Positions 25,306 through 33,757 of a stretch of DNA of 64,000 nt are shown here, one piece after another. The translations under genes were made by a program, and so were the position numbers. This DNA is from an uncultured Methanomassiliicoccus sp. (GTDB lineage: Archaea > Thermoplasmatota > Thermoplasmata > Methanomassiliicoccales > Methanomassiliicoccaceae). The stretch is taken from positions 18,648 to 82,647 of the forward strand of contig CAJKXZ010000006.1 in NCBI GenBank assembly GCA_905203995.1, written 5' to 3'. Each line of letters begins with the position of its first letter. Within the stretch, counting starts at the first letter, position 1. Below the pieces are notes generated by a model. It searched no databases. It worked only from the letters and a program-made list of their open reading frames with translations, and was not told the origin of the DNA.

Positions 25306-26202
25306 TCAGCCGGCCCAGGAGAGAATCTGGTATTCGCCGTGTTCAGAAAATTGTCCCTTGCAGGTCATGCGGATATTGACTGCTTTGTAGGTATAACCCA
25401 AAGAAGGCAGAATCGATGCTAATTCACGATGTTCTAGAGAGAACCGCAGCATCAAACTGTCTTTGCCTAATGCCTGTGATTTGCTTTCACAAGTAGAAAG
25501 TAAATTGAAAAGTTCCTGCGACGGCTTCTTACACTCAGGATCGATGATTAAAGCCTTAACGGAGGCATAATGTGCATGGTCCCCGCGGCTGAAGGTATGG
25601 AGAATAGCAAAGCCGTGTTCTGTAGCGTATACATAGCCCAGACCTGCCAGGGCAGCTTCAATCTCCTTTGACAGATCAAGGCCAGGATAGACTTTATTGC
25701 AGAGTTCTGAAGAATCAAAGTCGGTGGGCGATTTTATTTCTTCAGCACGGTATTGATTGTCAGATGCTACTAATTTATCGGCAACTAAAATTGAAGCGCC
25801 GGCGGCATATCCTGAAGAGCTGTAAAAATGCATATTCTTCTCACTTTTGGGAGAAGTCTCCAGCCCGCAGACTTGACAAGCAGATAAGTAACTCCAACAG
25901 GCACTCAGCAGAGCTCTGCCGACTTTTTTATTCTGATATTCTGGTAGCACTTCCAGAGGTCCTACCCAGCCAGTTGTGCCCCATCGGTGACAAAAAGCAG
26001 AACCAACGATCTTCCCGCCATCATCAGCAACTAGGCAGCCGTCAGGATCACTTTTGAGGTAAGCGGCGATTAACGGTTCTGCCCGCTTCGGGTAGACTAT
26101 TTTACGGCCTGCCTCCTTGGTTGCCATGTCAGACCAGGCGATCTGGCCGACATCCTGTACTTGATTAACATCATCAGCATTCATTTTTCTGATGCTAATC
26201 AT
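25306..26202 (-). CDS. GNAT-family N-acetyltransferase
   Basis: 298 residues. The N-terminal half is a GNAT domain: AWSDMATKEAG, GSAFCHRWGTTGWVGPLEVLPEYQNKKVGRALL (acetyl-CoA loop near residue 90), ETSPKSEKNMHFYSSSGY. The C-terminal 130 residues look like a second, degenerate GNAT lobe (LYVYATEH-type strand, LRFSLEHRELASILPSLGYTY). The acetyl acceptor is unknown. Its ATG lies 7 nt inside the PolX-like gene, so it is translated with it. Confidence 0.75.
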   Translation of the reverse strand: MISIRKMNADDVNQVQDVGQIAWSDMATKEAGRKIVYPKRAEPLIAAYLKSDPDGCLVADDGGKIVGSAFCHRWGTTGWVGPLEVLPEYQNKKVGRALLSACWSYLSACQVCGLETSPKSEKNMHFYSSSGYAAGASILVADKLVASDNQYRAEEIKSPTDFDSSELCNKVYPGLDLSKEIEAALAGLGYVYATEHGFAILHTFSRGDHAHYASVKALIIDPECKKPSQELFNLLSTCESKSQALGKDSLMLRFSLEHRELASILPSLGYTYKAVNIRMTCKGQFSEHGEYQILSWAG

Positions 26203-27823
26203 TTCTGTCCCTCCACGCTTTGTCCCGAATTTCAGACGAGGTAAGAGTATTTAACACCCTCCTTTCCGATAATTTTGCTTTTTCAGCTGCAATTCTTCCC
26301 AGTTCAATTCTGCTTAAGTGAGTAGGGCAGGCTGCATCTGTACCTATTGAATAGACAGCCTCGGGTTCATATACTTTGCAAAGCGTGGAATAATCCAGAT
26401 CCGAACGATAGGGTGCCGAGTTTATTTCCAAAGCGATTCCCTTTTCAGCAGCTAGGGAGAATAGTTTGGCAAAGTCAAGGTCTGGTGTTTGACGGATGCC
26501 GATTAAACGGTTCAGGGGATGACCCCAGACATCCACACGGGCATCATTCAGCGCTTTTGACAGTCGTTCAGTCATTGAAGTGGAGGCCAGCTGCGAATTA
26601 ACGGCGGCGATTACCAGATCAGCCGACTGCAGAAGATCATCGGGTGCAGAAAGAGTGCCCGTCACGGAAATGTCAACCTCAATACCTTTTAAGAGATCTA
26701 CCTGGCTGTCTGCTTTTTCAAGTAATAAATTCCGTTCTCTCATTAATTCAGGAGTCATACGTCCTGCCAGCCGGTCGACAACGCAGAGATATTGATAATT
26801 AAGAGCTTCCGCCGTTGCAATTAACTCATTCAGCACTAAAGAACCATCGGCAGCGGTGGAACGGACTCTCAAGTCTCCGTTCAGATATAAACTGGCTTCT
26901 CCACCTTCACGAAATTCCGGCGGTATGTAATTAATTCCAAGATATTCATAAATATCCTGCTCGCTTTGAACACCCGGCATGCTTTCGGGAGTGAGTGTCA
27001 ATCCCCGGGCTGCTGCTTGCTGTTCTAAAAATGCCACATGTTCCGGTGGTCCCGTCATCCGCAATTGTTCGAAGGGGATGAGGGAAGCGTCCATCGCTTT
27101 GAGCATGGCAGCGGCACCGGAGACAGTTTTGCCAGTAGCCGCAGTACTATTGGCATGCGTCAGTTCCTGCAGTTCGGGACACATAGCAAAGAGCGGGACT
27201 GCACGATCCGCAGAGGAGGCCACAAGAATGGTAAAAGCCGCCGCAGTTTCGTTTTTTCGTCGGCAGGGCCCTGCCTCTTCGGCTTTGAGGGTCCAAGGAT
27301 CTTTTAAGATATAATTTAAAACATTTTCCGCGGACTGCTTGACCTTGCAGTAGGGAATTGCCGTGGCCTGCTCACCCAACCAAGCAATAAATGTCTTAAT
27401 TTTCTGTTCCACATCTTCGCCTAAACCAGGAATGCTGCCAATCACACCTTCTTCAAGCGCCAGCAGCAGATCTGCTGCGGAATGCACATCCGCAAAGATG
27501 CAGACATCGGCAGTTTCCCTTAGCGTAAGTGGCAGCCGGCGGAAAAAATGCATATCCTCAGGGAGAATATCTTGGACATCCTCTAAATTCTGGATAGTGC
27601 CTGTTACAAAATATTCCTCAATTTTTGCAGCAATCGAGGGTCCAACGCCTTTAATGTCGCGAATCCTCCCGCTGTGATAAATGCGGGAAATATTCTCATT
27701 GAGATTAAGCAGTTCTTCAGCAGCTTTCAGATAGGAACTTGAACGCCATTGCTCACCCTGGATTTCCATGGCAATAGCTAGATCTTTAAAACAGTCGGAG
27801 ATTGCACAGTTCTCAGAGTTCAT
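26195..27823 (-). CDS. PolX-like protein with both active sites degenerate (pseudoenzyme)
   Basis: 542 residues with the PolX order: N-terminal helical 8-kDa region with helix-hairpin-helix (IKGVGPSIAAKIEEYF), second HhH (IPGLGEDVEQKI), nucleotidyltransferase-like region, then a C-terminal PHP barrel (GIEVDI, WGHPLNRLIG, LEINSAPYRSDLDY). Catalytic residues are gone: where polymerases have GDIDIL there is AAAFTILV (near residue 195), and PHP metal ligands HxH, SxH and DAH read RVR (GDLRVRST, near 318), NSQ and DAA. The frame is open over its full length, so it is maintained as a protein. It ends in TAG. It overlaps larB by 11 nt and the GNAT gene by 8 nt. Confidence 0.82.
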   Translation of the reverse strand: MNSENCAISDCFKDLAIAMEIQGEQWRSSSYLKAAEELLNLNENISRIYHSGRIRDIKGVGPSIAAKIEEYFVTGTIQNLEDVQDILPEDMHFFRRLPLTLRETADVCIFADVHSAADLLLALEEGVIGSIPGLGEDVEQKIKTFIAWLGEQATAIPYCKVKQSAENVLNYILKDPWTLKAEEAGPCRRKNETAAAFTILVASSADRAVPLFAMCPELQELTHANSTAATGKTVSGAAAMLKAMDASLIPFEQLRMTGPPEHVAFLEQQAAARGLTLTPESMPGVQSEQDIYEYLGINYIPPEFREGGEASLYLNGDLRVRSTAADGSLVLNELIATAEALNYQYLCVVDRLAGRMTPELMRERNLLLEKADSQVDLLKGIEVDISVTGTLSAPDDLLQSADLVIAAVNSQLASTSMTERLSKALNDARVDVWGHPLNRLIGIRQTPDLDFAKLFSLAAEKGIALEINSAPYRSDLDYSTLCKVYEPEAVYSIGTDAACPTHLSRIELGRIAAEKAKLSERRVLNTLTSSEIRDKAWRDRND

Positions 27824-28571
27824 TTTCGCGCCTTCTGCACCGCAGGCTGATCATTGCTGCAAAAGCACCTGCTCCTACGCCATTGCCGATGTTCACCACT
27901 GCCATGCCTGGTGAACAGGATTGCAGCATAGACCTTAAGGCCGTTTCTCCGGCACCGCCGAAGCCGTAACCGACGGGCGTAGGTAAACCAATAACCGGTA
28001 CCTGTGATAAAGAAGAGACGACGGAAGCTAATGCACCTTCCATACCAGCAGCGACAATAATCGCATCAACACCTTTTTCCAGCATCTGCTGAAGCGGATC
28101 GAGGAGGCGGTGAAAGGCCGCGATGCCAACATCATAGGCGGTGAGGGCGTCAACACCCATGGCTGCCGCGGTGATTCGTGCTTCCTCGGCGATCTGAATG
28201 TCTGATGTTCCCGCGGCAAGAATGCCGATCAGACCAGCAGCAGGCGGCAGCTCTCCAACAATAATCATTTCCGCACTTTCCACATAAGTAGCCTGGGGAA
28301 GTTTACTGTGTACCGCTGCATAGTGCTCAGTCGAGGCCCGGGAGATTAACAACAGATCGGTTTCCACGGTGCTGGCAATCTCTGCAGTTCTTGCCGGCGT
28401 CTTGCCCTCACCAAAAATGATTTCGGGAACTCCTTTGCGGTCGCGGCGATGATTATCAAAGAGAGTATGGTCACCAATCTTCTGCAGATAATCAAGCTGT
28501 AATTGCTGCTCCGCTTCGGCAAGTGAGATTTTTCCATCCCGATATGCATTCAGAACCGACCTTGCATCCAT
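27813..28571 (-). CDS. larB: LarB, pyridinium biscarboxylate synthase (nickel-pincer cofactor)
   Basis: Carboxylates and hydrolyses nicotinic acid adenine dinucleotide in the first step of the nickel-pincer nucleotide route. The 252-residue protein has the N-terminal DUF/AIR carboxylase-like start (ARSVLNAYRDGKISLAEAEQQL) and a PurE-like domain (LAAGTSDIQIAEEA, AYDVGIAAFHRL, VAAGMEGALASVVSSL, GLPTPVGYGFGG). Full length. larE is divergent, 57 nt away; larC and larA are absent from the window. First gene of a larB-PolX-GNAT operon. Confidence 0.9.
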   Translation of the reverse strand: MDARSVLNAYRDGKISLAEAEQQLQLDYLQKIGDHTLFDNHRRDRKGVPEIIFGEGKTPARTAEIASTVETDLLLISRASTEHYAAVHSKLPQATYVESAEMIIVGELPPAAGLIGILAAGTSDIQIAEEARITAAAMGVDALTAYDVGIAAFHRLLDPLQQMLEKGVDAIIVAAGMEGALASVVSSLSQVPVIGLPTPVGYGFGGAGETALRSMLQSCSPGMAVVNIGNGVGAGAFAAMISLRCRRRENEL

Positions 28572-28628
28572 CGGATGATAAAAAGCAAATCAATATTTTA
28601 AAATCGTGGATGAACATCTGCTTAATAA

Positions 28629-29408
28629 ATGCAAAAAAAGTTAGAACAGCTGGAGGCAGATCTCAAAAAAATGGGCAAAGTTGCTGTTGCCTATTCTGGT
28701 GGCGTTGATAGTACCTTCCTGCTATATGAAGCGCAGAAAGTCCTCGGTCATGACGCTATTGGCATCATGAATGTTTTTCCAGCTGTTAGTTCTCGTGCAG
28801 TAAACTCCGCAAGAGCCGCCGCCCAAGCCGCAGGCTTGTCAGTTATTGAGATCTCCGTCATGAGTCCGCAGCTGCGTTTGAATCCTCGGGATCGTTGCTA
28901 CCTTTGCAAAAAAGCAATGTTGGCAGAGATTAAGAAAAAAGCAGCGGAGCTCCAAATTGAGCAGGTGATTGACGGCACAATCGCCGATGATGATCCTCAA
29001 TCCCGACCGGGCATGGTTGCCTTAGAAGAACTTGCGGTAAAGTCACCCCTGCGTGATGTTGGCCTCACCAAACAAGAAATCAGAGAACTTTCAAAAAAGG
29101 CAGGCTTGACCACTGCTGAGCAGATTTCTGGAACATGCCTGATTACTAGAATCCCCTATGGCGAAGAAATAAGTGAGGAGAAACTAAAAAGAATCGAAGA
29201 TGCTGAGGAAATATTGTTTACCTTGGGAATTAAAAACTGCCGTGTGAGAGCTCATCAAAATCTAGCACGGATTGAAGTTCCGCCTGCTCTGCTTGATAGT
29301 GTACTGGAAAGCAGAAACAGCATTATTCCTGAATTCAAAAGAATAGGATTTAATTATATTTGTCTAGATCTGGAAGGATATCGGTCAGGCAGCATGGATG
29401 ATGCTTAA
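28629..29408 (+). CDS. larE: LarE, ATP-dependent sulfur transferase (nickel-pincer cofactor)
   Basis: PP-loop enzyme (AYSGGVDSTFLL near residue 21) of 259 residues that activates the LarB product and inserts sulfur. The DRCYLCKKAML and GTIADDD segments are standard. The Cys in CLITRIPYG corresponds to the sacrificial Cys of the Lactobacillus enzyme, so this copy may use the single-Cys mechanism rather than a [4Fe-4S] cluster. The stop overlaps the convergent MscS stop by 4 nt. Confidence 0.92.
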   Translation: MQKKLEQLEADLKKMGKVAVAYSGGVDSTFLLYEAQKVLGHDAIGIMNVFPAVSSRAVNSARAAAQAAGLSVIEISVMSPQLRLNPRDRCYLCKKAMLAEIKKKAAELQIEQVIDGTIADDDPQSRPGMVALEELAVKSPLRDVGLTKQEIRELSKKAGLTTAEQISGTCLITRIPYGEEISEEKLKRIEDAEEILFTLGIKNCRVRAHQNLARIEVPPALLDSVLESRNSIIPEFKRIGFNYICLDLEGYRSGSMDDA

Positions 29409-31147
29409 TCAGACCGTTCTCCAGGTATTTGATTGTTGAATGTAACGACATTCTGCGGGAAGGGGATTTCAATACCTTCTTCATTGAAGCGATTGTTGAT
29501 TTGCACCTTAATCTCCGAATTTACTCTCCACATCTTTTTGATATCATTTACATAATACCAAAGAGTAAAATCTAGCGAGCTGTTGCCAAAATTACTGAAG
29601 CGGATGAAGGGTGCCTGAGACCTGTCATTGTGCACAACATCCGGATGGTTATTGGCAATTTCCAAAAGAATTGCTTCTACCTTTTTAACGTCAGTACCAT
29701 AGGCGACACCGATGGAAGTGGACAGACACCGATGATTATCAGGTTCAGAATAATTGGTAATCTTGTTAGCAGCAATCATCGTGTTGGGAATGATAATGAT
29801 CTCATGATCGATCAGGTTATACAGCTGGGTAGAACGGACGCCAATCTTCTTCACTTCGCAGATTTCTCCACTGTCTAGCATTACTCTGTCGCCCATCTTA
29901 AACGGCCGATCAAGCATCACCTGCACGCCGGCAAAGAAACTGCTGAAGACATCTTTAGCAGCCAATGTGACAATCGTGGCACCGACACCTACTCCAGCCA
30001 ATAATAGCGCAATATCAATTCCTAAAGAATTGAGCAGGACGGTGATGCCACCGAAAGGAATGAGGATCATTCCCAGAAAATGAAGAATTGGTACGATTGC
30101 TGAACCTAAGCTGGAACCTACCCGATTAGACCAGTTTCTCAGCAGGCTAATCAACACCCTGTCGAAGATACGATAAGCCACTACTGTGTAGAGCACAATA
30201 AAGACGATGGTGACGAGCTTGCGCATGAACAGATGCTCGTCGTTGGAGATGCTGAGAATGTTCACTGAGCTTATAAATCCATAGAGAACAATGGTCAGAA
30301 AAATAGGTATTCTGGTAATATCATAAATGGCATTATCATACTTGTTTTTGGTTTTGAGGGTGAAACGTTCAACCAGAGGATCTATAATGAAATAAACAAT
30401 GGCTCCGATCAAAAGCCAAATCGCCATAGTAATGATAAAGGTCCAGATTAAACTGTTAAAGGGTGCTGGCAGCGTGTTTTCCCAGCCAAAGATAGTATTT
30501 CCTACGGAAGAAAACAGAGATGTGATATTGAGTGTTACTTCCTTAGTCTGGATAGTTGGTTCTGTTTCGATGTTCGAAAGATCTTGGAATGAGAAAGTTA
30601 CAATCAATTTTACTGAGCTGGTCTCCGCTCCTTCGCGAATGTGAACGTTAACAGGAATCTCAACTGGTGCATTATCAGAATTAGGCGGCAGTTTGTAATT
30701 TTTTTCATAGACTAATGTCCCAACTGAAGGGTCGCTCAGACGAGCATCAACTTCAATCAGATACATTGTATCGTCAGGATTGTAAATTACCCACTGAAGA
30801 TTGTTCAAAGATTGTCCAGCGGTTATGTCTACTTCCTGGTTCCCATCAGGGGGGTATATCGCCGGCTCTCCTGCTACTGAAGGTAGGATGAGCAAAGCGA
30901 GCAAACATGAAATAATCAGGACCGGAAGCTTCCTAGACACGATTACACGCATGAGTTCAACATTTAAAAAAATTGCCTCATGCCTTTTGCAATATTGCTG
31001 GAAAAACCATACAAACGAGATCAAGCCATAATTGAATAAAACGAGTAAAACAGCTATTAGAAATACATCTGCAACACCCTGCAGAAGAAGAGTGGGGCGT
31101 TCATGAGTAAAAACAGTATTAAAAAGAAGTTGCTGAGCGAACTTCAT
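29405..31147 (-). CDS. MscS-family mechanosensitive channel with large extracytoplasmic N-terminal domain
   Basis: 580 residues. After one N-terminal membrane segment (about 25-48) and a second hydrophobic stretch (about 74-92), residues 93-215 form a beta-rich domain outside the membrane, then about four more membrane segments lead to the MscS pore helix (LLAGVGVGATIVTLAAKDVFSSFFAGVQVML) and the beta domain (FKMGDRVMLDSGEICEVKKIGVRSTQLY). An AAGGA site supports ATG 31147; an internal ATG at 30952 would instead give a signal-peptide-like start (RKLPVLIISCLLALLILPSVAG). Confidence 0.85.
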   Translation of the reverse strand: MKFAQQLLFNTVFTHERPTLLLQGVADVFLIAVLLVLFNYGLISFVWFFQQYCKRHEAIFLNVELMRVIVSRKLPVLIISCLLALLILPSVAGEPAIYPPDGNQEVDITAGQSLNNLQWVIYNPDDTMYLIEVDARLSDPSVGTLVYEKNYKLPPNSDNAPVEIPVNVHIREGAETSSVKLIVTFSFQDLSNIETEPTIQTKEVTLNITSLFSSVGNTIFGWENTLPAPFNSLIWTFIITMAIWLLIGAIVYFIIDPLVERFTLKTKNKYDNAIYDITRIPIFLTIVLYGFISSVNILSISNDEHLFMRKLVTIVFIVLYTVVAYRIFDRVLISLLRNWSNRVGSSLGSAIVPILHFLGMILIPFGGITVLLNSLGIDIALLLAGVGVGATIVTLAAKDVFSSFFAGVQVMLDRPFKMGDRVMLDSGEICEVKKIGVRSTQLYNLIDHEIIIIPNTMIAANKITNYSEPDNHRCLSTSIGVAYGTDVKKVEAILLEIANNHPDVVHNDRSQAPFIRFSNFGNSSLDFTLWYYVNDIKKMWRVNSEIKVQINNRFNEEGIEIPFPQNVVTFNNQIPGERSD

Positions 31148-31187
31148 TAAATAAATCCTTACTAAATTACTAGAAATATTGATAAAG

Positions 31188-31259
31188 TGGACAGAGCGGG
31201 ATTTGAACCCGCGACCTCGACATTGCGAATGTCGCGATCTACCCCTGATCTATCTGCCC
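31188..31259 (-). tRNA. tRNA-Ala (anticodon CGC)
   Basis: Folds as a complete cloverleaf: acceptor GGGCAGA/TCTGTCC with the alanine identity pair G3-U70, D stem GATC/GATC, anticodon stem CGACA/TGTCG with loop TTCGCAA, T arm GCGGG-TTCAAAT-CCCGC. Discriminator A, no encoded CCA, no intron. Confidence 0.95.
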
Positions 31260-31326
31260 TTTGGAACCCTGTAAGATCGTTTTGTTTATAGCTCTTTCCT
31301 TGCCTGCTTAACCAAGACTGCCTAAA

Positions 31327-31785
31327 TTAGAGCAATTCATGGACAAACTGCCGGGCATCTTCCAAAGCGGTATCGACAAGCGGGCCTTTTAAACCAGCAA
31401 CTTCTGCACGAAAGACTTCATTGTAAACTCTGACGCCTTTCTGCATCAATTCATTCTTAATGGTCGGCGCCGAACCGTTATCGACATATTTTGCACGTTT
31501 GGGATCGCCGGCAGGCAGCTGCATGATTGTGTCAAAGACGACCGCCACGCCCGTAAAACTGCGCCAGTCTTGAGCGTCAATGAATTTTCTCATTTTTCTA
31601 GTAGGCTTGCCAAATCTGGTTGGGCAGCCCAAAAAGAGATAATCGCCGTCCAAAGCAGACGGTTTGGCTTCCTTAAGAACAAAGGTCACCACTTCATGAC
31701 CTTCTTTCTGCAGTTCATCAGCAATGGCCTCGCCTACACTCTTAGTACAGCCATAAACGCTGTCGACTACAACTAGTGCTTTCAT
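31327..31785 (-). CDS. Flavodoxin-like protein
   Basis: About 152 residues. VDSVYGCTKSVGEAIADEL is the FMN-phosphate loop and LFLGCPTRFGKPTRKMRKFI the second flavin loop, giving a short-chain flavodoxin fold of the FldA/multimeric flavodoxin class. The GTG at 31791 overlaps the purB stop, but the ATG at 31785, two nucleotides after that stop, gives the standard start. Partner unknown; probably a low-potential electron carrier. Confidence 0.83.
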   Translation of the reverse strand: MKALVVVDSVYGCTKSVGEAIADELQKEGHEVVTFVLKEAKPSALDGDYLFLGCPTRFGKPTRKMRKFIDAQDWRSFTGVAVVFDTIMQLPAGDPKRAKYVDNGSAPTIKNELMQKGVRVYNEVFRAEVAGLKGPLVDTALEDARQFVHELL

Positions 31786-31787
31786 GT

Positions 31788-33149
31788 TCACACAATCCTT
31801 TTTCCCAGAAGTTTTTCTGCTTCAGCGGTCACTTTATCAACCATCTGCGGCGCGGAGCCCACATAGCTGTTGGGGTCCAGAGCGGCATCTAGCTCTGCTT
31901 CATTAACTAGTTTCATAACTTCTGCATTTTCAAGCAGGGCTTCACGAAGACCTTTACCTTCAGTTTCCGCCTTGAGGCTGATTTGCCTTACCAACTCATG
32001 AGCATTCTGACGGCCAATGCCTTTGGCAGAAAGAGTTAACAGAACAGATTCAGCCATAATAAAGCCGTTCGAGGCGTTGATGTTGCGCTGCATATTTTCA
32101 CTGTGGACGTCCAAGTTGGAGAACACATTATTGATCTTGGCAAGAATATCGTCCGTCAAGGCCATAGAATGCGTGAGAATGAAACGCTCAGCTGAAGAGT
32201 TAGTGAGATCCCGTTCATGCCAGAGAATCATTGATTCCATTTGGGGAGCGATATATGATCTTACGATCCTTGCTAAACCACATACATTCTCGGAAAGCAT
32301 GGGATTTCTTTTCTGGGCCATGGTGGAAGAACCAACCTGCTTTTTAGCATCAAAAGCTTCGGCAACTTCAGCGATTTCCGAGCGCTGGAGATTACGTACT
32401 TCTGTGGCATAACGCTCGCAGGAGGTAGTGATTAAACTCACTAAGAAAACTAATTCGGCATAGCGGTCACGGCAGACAATCTGTGTGGCTGCCTCCTCGA
32501 TACCTAAACCGAGATCTTTCATTACGTTTTCCTGAATCTTAAAAAACTGATCGGCAAAGCCTGCTCCAGTACCAATAGCACCGGACATCTTGCCTACACA
32601 AGCACGCTTCTTGATTTCCTGCAGACGCTCATAATGTCTCATCATCTCTGAGACATAGCCAGCAATTTTGAAACCAAAAGTTGTGGGAATAGCAAACTGT
32701 CCATGAGTACGGCCGATTTCCACCGTATTGCGGTGTTTGCGGGACAATTTTACCAGCGTACAAATAAAAGTGTCGAGGTCGCGTTCAATTATTTCCAAAG
32801 CAGCTTTTATTTCCAAAGCCGCAGCGGTGTCAACAATATCGTTAGATGTAGCACCTAAGTGTACATAGCGGCCAGCATCCCCGCATTGATCGGAAAGGGC
32901 TTTAACCATAGCCATGATGTCATGTTTGGTCTCAGCTTCGATCGCTTTTACACGCTCCATCGATACACATTCTAAGTTAGCCTTAGCGGTGATTATCTCG
33001 GCTGCTTCGGAGGGAATGTTTCCCACGGCTGCGTGCGCTCTTGCCAGAGCTGCTTCTACCAAAAGCTGACTGTTGAGTCTGCTCTCTTCAGAGAAAACAG
33101 ACTTCATTTCTTCTCTTCCATACCTGTAGTCCAAAGGACAGATTAACAT
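31788..33149 (-). CDS. purB: Adenylosuccinate lyase
   Basis: Cleaves SAICAR and adenylosuccinate in purine synthesis. About 453 residues with HLGATSNDIVDTA, GRTHGQFAIPTTFG (general acid His) and the fumarase-superfamily signature SSTMAQKRNPMLSE. A TATA box (TTTATATAAG, about 33186-33195 on the minus strand) places the transcript start near 33160, so ATG 33149 (MLICPLDYRYG) is the start rather than the more upstream ATG at 33182. Followed immediately by the flavodoxin gene. Confidence 0.95.
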   Translation of the reverse strand: MLICPLDYRYGREEMKSVFSEESRLNSQLLVEAALARAHAAVGNIPSEAAEIITAKANLECVSMERVKAIEAETKHDIMAMVKALSDQCGDAGRYVHLGATSNDIVDTAAALEIKAALEIIERDLDTFICTLVKLSRKHRNTVEIGRTHGQFAIPTTFGFKIAGYVSEMMRHYERLQEIKKRACVGKMSGAIGTGAGFADQFFKIQENVMKDLGLGIEEAATQIVCRDRYAELVFLVSLITTSCERYATEVRNLQRSEIAEVAEAFDAKKQVGSSTMAQKRNPMLSENVCGLARIVRSYIAPQMESMILWHERDLTNSSAERFILTHSMALTDDILAKINNVFSNLDVHSENMQRNINASNGFIMAESVLLTLSAKGIGRQNAHELVRQISLKAETEGKGLREALLENAEVMKLVNEAELDAALDPNSYVGSAPQMVDKVTAEAEKLLGKRIV

Positions 33150-33185
33150 GGCATCACGTTCCAAGGCACGATAGTAACACACCTC

Positions 33186-33195
33186 TTATATAAAT
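33186..33195 (-). promoter_or_regulatory. TATA box of purB
   Basis: TTTATATAAG on the minus strand, about 37-46 nt before the purB ATG; it decides the purB start. Confidence 0.6.
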
Positions 33196-33213
33196 CTCGT
33201 ATACGCGAAGATT
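33193..33213. promoter_or_regulatory. Candidate operator between purB and the winged-helix regulator
   Basis: AATCT...AGATT arms around an inner near-palindrome (TCGTATACGCGA). It overlaps the purB promoter and lies 30 nt before the divergent regulator, as an autoregulated site would. Confidence 0.4.
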
Positions 33214-33243
33214 AATAGAGTTAGAGGTCTAGAAAGTATCAAG

Positions 33244-33594
33244 ATGGATGTTCTTGAAGCCGGAAGATTACTTACCGATGGTTACGCATTGCGCATCTTA
33301 GCCGCGGTTTCATTTAAATCGAAAGGCGCGCAAGAGGTGTCGGAAGAATACAAAATACCCATTGCTGCCTGCTACCGCCGGATAAAAGATCTTGAAAAAG
33401 CTGGCCTCATTGTTAAAAGCGGCAGAATCCTCAATCAGCGTGGGAAAAGAGTTTCGATCTACAGCTCCATGCTGCGAAGTGCTGAGATGCTTTATGACAA
33501 CGGACATATGCGTGTTAAATTCAGCCTCAAAACCGGTGGTGCCGACCGTTTTGGAAGCGGTTGGCATGAGATTAATCTCAAAACAGCAATGTAA
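33244..33594 (+). CDS. Winged-helix (ArsR-like) transcriptional regulator
   Basis: 116 residues. The N-terminal 65 residues form a winged helix (LAAVSFKSKGAQEVSEEYKIPIAACYRRIKDLEKAGLIVKSG) and the remainder is a strand-rich tail. Small archaeal regulators of this kind often bind their own promoter. It is divergent from purB, with a candidate inverted-repeat operator between. Target genes are unknown. Confidence 0.7.
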   Translation: MDVLEAGRLLTDGYALRILAAVSFKSKGAQEVSEEYKIPIAACYRRIKDLEKAGLIVKSGRILNQRGKRVSIYSSMLRSAEMLYDNGHMRVKFSLKTGGADRFGSGWHEINLKTAM

Positions 33595-33757
33595 GTTAAA
33601 TTACTGCCGCCGGGCAGGCAGATTAAATAACAGGAGCACTATTCATATCTGGCAGCTAGTGAAAGGGCAAAGGCACTATGAGAAAGTAATATAAACAAGT
33701 GTCAGTATCCCCTTCGTTGCCAAGCTATTTATTTGCTTGAAATCGAGCGTGGAACGT

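Noticed and set aside
26195..26197. TAG of the PolX-like gene as an in-frame pyrrolysine codon
   Set aside because: Read-through gives only six more codons before TGA and the protein is already complete, so it is most simply a stop.
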